Shown here piece after piece: positions 4,348 to 5,575 of a DNA stretch of 5,575 nucleotides; positions within the stretch are counted from its first letter, which is position 1, and the number at the start of each line of letters is the position of its first letter. Below the pieces are notes generated by a model, which was not told the DNA's origin, did not search any database, and saw only the letters and a program-made list of their open reading frames with translations. Source of the stretch: Candidatus Iainarchaeum sp. (GTDB lineage: Archaea > Iainarchaeota > Iainarchaeia > Iainarchaeales > GW2011-AR10). The position numbers were made by a program, and so were the translations under genes. Location of the stretch: positions 1 to 5,575 of the forward strand of contig JACPKT010000108.1 in the NCBI GenBank assembly GCA_016186855.1, in the 5' to 3' direction.

Positions 4348-4545
4348 ATGGAAGTGCTGGTAAAAACCAGAAAAGTCGGCGGGTCAATAATGGCCCTTTT
4401 GCCAAAAAACGCGGTGGAAGAATTAGACATTCGCGGAAATGAATTGATAAAATTGGAGGTAAAAAAGCTGAAAAAAGATTTTTTCGGAAAACTTAAAGGA
4501 ATTGGCCGTTTTTCAGCTGAAGACGAGCTGAGCACACATGACTGA
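4348..4545 (+). CDS. vapB: AbrB/MazE-fold antitoxin (VapB)
   Basis: This is the antitoxin of a type II VapBC pair. From the ATG at 4348 it encodes 65 residues. The first 40 or so form an AbrB/SpoVT swapped-hairpin DNA-binding domain: MEVLVKTRKVGGSIMALLPK, then a proline/glycine turn region and a strand LIKLEVKK. The tail FFGKLKGIGRFSAEDELSTHD is the usual acidic C-terminal extension that wraps the toxin and occupies its active site. GTGAT at 4338-4342 gives a good ribosome-binding site for this ATG. A TTG six bases upstream would add two residues and is less likely. The gene overlaps vapC by 8 nt, so translation is coupled. The palindrome and repeats upstream are likely places for autorepression. 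The family is clear; regulation is inferred. Confidence 0.9.
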   Translation: MEVLVKTRKVGGSIMALLPKNAVEELDIRGNELIKLEVKKLKKDFFGKLKGIGRFSAEDELSTHD

Positions 4546-4918
4546 ATACATCATTGACGCTTATGCATGGATTGAATATTTAGAGGGTTCAACAAAAGGA
4601 GAAAAGGTAAAAAAAATTATTGAAACAAGCAACTGCTTCACTTCTGCTGTTACGCTTGCAGAAGTGGTAAGCAAGGCAAAGCGAACAAACAAAGACCCTC
4701 AAGTGGCATTTGATGCAGTCGCATTAAACTCGCATATTTTAAGAGTGGATGAAGAAATTGCCAAAAAAACCGGGTTGATTCATGCGGAACAAAAATTAAG
4801 GAAACCTTCGTTTGGCTTGGCAGATGCATTCATTTTGGCTCAAAGAGATAAAAAACAAAGAGTTCTTACAGGCGACCCACACTTTAAAGAGATTGAAAAC
4901 GTTGAATTCATGAAATAA
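4538..4918 (+). CDS. vapC: PIN-domain ribonuclease toxin (VapC)
   Basis: The 126-residue product is a complete PIN domain, the toxin of the VapBC pair. PIN toxins are Mg/Mn-dependent ribonucleases that usually cut tRNA or rRNA; the target cannot be read from sequence. The conserved acidic residues are all present: D7 in YIIDAYAWIEYLEG, E42 in TSAVTLAEVVSK, D96 in FGLADAFILAQ and D113 in RVLTGDPHFKEI. The active site is therefore intact. The ATG lies within the end of vapB, the 8-nt overlap being typical of these operons. Length is normal for VapC. After the stop comes a short AT-rich spacer with a T5 run (4940-4944), which could help termination. There is no sign of decay, so the module is probably functional. 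Confidence 0.94.
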   Translation: MTEYIIDAYAWIEYLEGSTKGEKVKKIIETSNCFTSAVTLAEVVSKAKRTNKDPQVAFDAVALNSHILRVDEEIAKKTGLIHAEQKLRKPSFGLADAFILAQRDKKQRVLTGDPHFKEIENVEFMK

Positions 4919-4952
4919 AAGCTAAATAAGTGCTCATCGTTTTTCGAAAGCG

Positions 4953-4960
4953 TTTAAAAT
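4953..4960 (+). promoter_or_regulatory. TATA-like box of the ferredoxin gene
   Basis: TTTAAAAT is centred near 4957. A start about 25 nt downstream would fall near 4982, some 12 nt before the ferredoxin ATG. The leader would be too short for a conventional ribosome-binding site, and none is visible. Confidence 0.45.
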
Positions 4961-4965
4961 AAATT

Positions 4966-4983
4966 CTTAGAAATTATTCTAAG
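4966..4983 (+). promoter_or_regulatory. Inverted repeat between TATA and start of the ferredoxin gene
   Basis: CTTAGAA (4966-4972) and TTCTAAG (4977-4983) are perfect inverted arms around a 4-nt ATTA loop. The site fills the space between the TATA-like box and the predicted transcription start, where a bound repressor would block initiation. If the transcript starts upstream, it could instead form a weak hairpin. No long T run follows, so a terminator is unlikely. Confidence 0.5.
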
Positions 4984-4993
4984 TGAATTGAAG

Positions 4994-5233
4994 ATGCCAA
5001 AATACCGCATAGAATACAAAAGGAACGAGTGCATTGGCGCCGGGCCGTGCGCTGCAGTTGACCCAACACACTTTGACATTGACCCAAGCGATGGAAAAGC
5101 CAACCTGAAGGGCGGAAAACAAGAAGGTGAAGTATGGGTGCTTGAAATTGACGCTTCAACAAAAGACCTTGCCCTGCAGGCAGCTGACGTCTGCCCCGTG
5201 GCAATCATTTCAATCAAGGAAATAAAAGACTGA
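4994..5233 (+). CDS. Single-cluster ferredoxin with three cluster cysteines (probably [3Fe-4S])
   Basis: This 79-residue small acidic electron carrier has a ferredoxin fold. The cluster motif is ECIGAGPCAAVDPTHFDID, and the distal motif is DVCPVAIISI. Counting from the ATG at 4994, C13, C19 and C67 are the only cysteines. Compared with the Pyrococcus furiosus protein, the second ligand position (Asp14 there, usually Cys) is Ala16. The two cysteines that form its disulfide are replaced by D23 and L59. Three cysteine ligands and an alanine at position two fit a [3Fe-4S] cluster, as in ferredoxins with CxGAGxC motifs that serve P450s, though similar proteins occur without P450s. An insert DGKANLKGGKQEGEVW occupies the middle. 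A TTG six bases upstream is an alternative start. A methyltransferase gene follows 10 nt downstream and may be cotranscribed. Confidence 0.9.
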   Translation: MPKYRIEYKRNECIGAGPCAAVDPTHFDIDPSDGKANLKGGKQEGEVWVLEIDASTKDLALQAADVCPVAIISIKEIKD

Positions 5234-5243
5234 TACTTTTTCC

Positions 5244-5575
5244 ATGAACACCCTCAAATTCGAGCTAACCGACAGGCATAATTCACTCCAAAAATACAAT
5301 TTTTTTTTGAAAAACATCGGAGTAGAAGAAAAGCTGGAAGAAATGATTGCAGGAATCGTTAAAGAAAATGGCCACGCAAAAATTTTAGACATTGGGTGCG
5401 GTCCGGGTCGAGACGCAAAATATTTTTCGGAACAAGGACTAGATGTTACTGGCATTGATTTAACATCAAATTTCGTCAAAATGGCATCAAAGAACGTGCC
5501 AAATGCGACGTTCAAGCACATGGATATGAGAAGCCTTGATTTCCCCGAAGACACATTTGACGGCATTTGGGGCTG
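5244..5575 (+). CDS. Class I SAM-dependent methyltransferase (partial, runs off the window)
   Basis: The reading frame from the ATG at 5244 stays open to the window end, giving 110 residues of a longer protein. After an N-terminal helical lead-in (KLEEMIAGIVKENG) comes motif I, ILDIGCGPGRDAKYFSEQG (47-65), which binds S-adenosylmethionine. Next are GIDLT with D72 at the end of strand 2, binding the ribose hydroxyls, then FKHMDMRSLDFPEDTFDGIWG (90-110), which covers the adenine-contacting acidic turn (D94) and the start of motif IV. This is the Methyltransf_11/25 type of Rossmann-fold enzyme. The substrate, whether small molecule, lipid, RNA or protein, lies in the missing C-terminal part and cannot be told. 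The start codon lies 10 nt after the ferredoxin stop without a clear ribosome-binding site, so the two may share a transcript. Confidence 0.88.
   Translation, partial: MNTLKFELTDRHNSLQKYNFFLKNIGVEEKLEEMIAGIVKENGHAKILDIGCGPGRDAKYFSEQGLDVTGIDLTSNFVKMASKNVPNATFKHMDMRSLDFPEDTFDGIWG

Noticed and set aside
4332..4535. Minus-strand open frame opposite vapB
   Set aside because: It is the shadow of the AbrB-type antitoxin; the Ser/Phe/Lys-rich translation has no motif and no promoter.
4966..4983. Rho-independent-type terminator for vapC
   Set aside because: The stem is short and AT-rich, no T run follows, and the site lies downstream of the ferredoxin TATA-like box, so an operator fits better.
4954..5217. 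Minus-strand open frames opposite the ferredoxin
   Set aside because: The plus-strand frame has the full ferredoxin cluster motif; the antisense products are shadow sequences.
5210..5566. Minus-strand 118-codon open frame at the window end
   Set aside because: It is antisense to the methyltransferase, whose SAM-binding motif I is unmistakable on the plus strand.

Overview
The window most likely comes from an archaeon, plausibly a small-genome DPANN-type lineage. TTTAAATA-like TATA elements lie about 26-27 nt ahead of some start codons that lack any Shine-Dalgarno sequence, which suggests leaderless mRNAs. Other genes carry GGTGA/GTGAT ribosome-binding sites. The short overlapping genes, the archaeal-looking RHH/MazF and AbrB/VapC toxin-antitoxin pairs, the MIP18-type (DUF59) protein and the single-cluster ferredoxin fit the same picture. 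The exact lineage cannot be fixed from this sequence.

Layout. Positions 20-1332 (minus) hold a two-gene operon for iron-sulfur L-serine dehydratase: beta subunit (sdaAB) first, then alpha subunit (sdaAA), with a 4-nt overlap. The beta subunit stops where an ACT regulatory domain would begin. Divergent from it, 1455-1980 (plus) is a type II toxin-antitoxin pair, a ribbon-helix-helix antitoxin and a MazF/PemK-like RNase. The toxin's stop codon overlaps the stop of a convergent minus-strand pair (1977-2917): a thioredoxin-fold protein with a CxxC motif, then a small HExxH metallopeptidase-like protein, coupled through ATGA. At 3015-3155 (plus) is a 46-residue zinc-ribbon microprotein, easily missed because of its size. 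An unrecognised 122-123-residue protein follows at 3211-3582 (minus). At 3635-4172 (minus) a MIP18/DUF59 protein precedes a small two-helix membrane protein. A divergent AT-rich promoter region (4173-4347) has direct repeats and a perfect GC-centred palindrome, and leads into a second toxin-antitoxin pair (AbrB-type VapB and PIN-domain VapC, 4348-4918, plus). The window closes with a three-cysteine ferredoxin behind an inverted-repeat promoter and the start of a class I methyltransferase that runs off the end.

How the genes relate. Serine dehydratase turns serine into pyruvate and ammonia and needs a [4Fe-4S] cluster. DUF59 proteins take part in Fe-S cluster assembly, and the ferredoxin is an Fe-S electron carrier, so three of the metabolic genes share an Fe-S theme, although they are not one operon. 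The two toxin-antitoxin modules lie about 2.4 kb apart and each has a candidate operator. There is no tRNA, rRNA, CRISPR array, transposase or integrase, and no stretch over 300 bases without a gene. I see no clear multi-gene system of a new type. The least explained items are the zinc-ribbon microprotein, the 123-residue protein, the small membrane protein and the redoxin-metallopeptidase pair.
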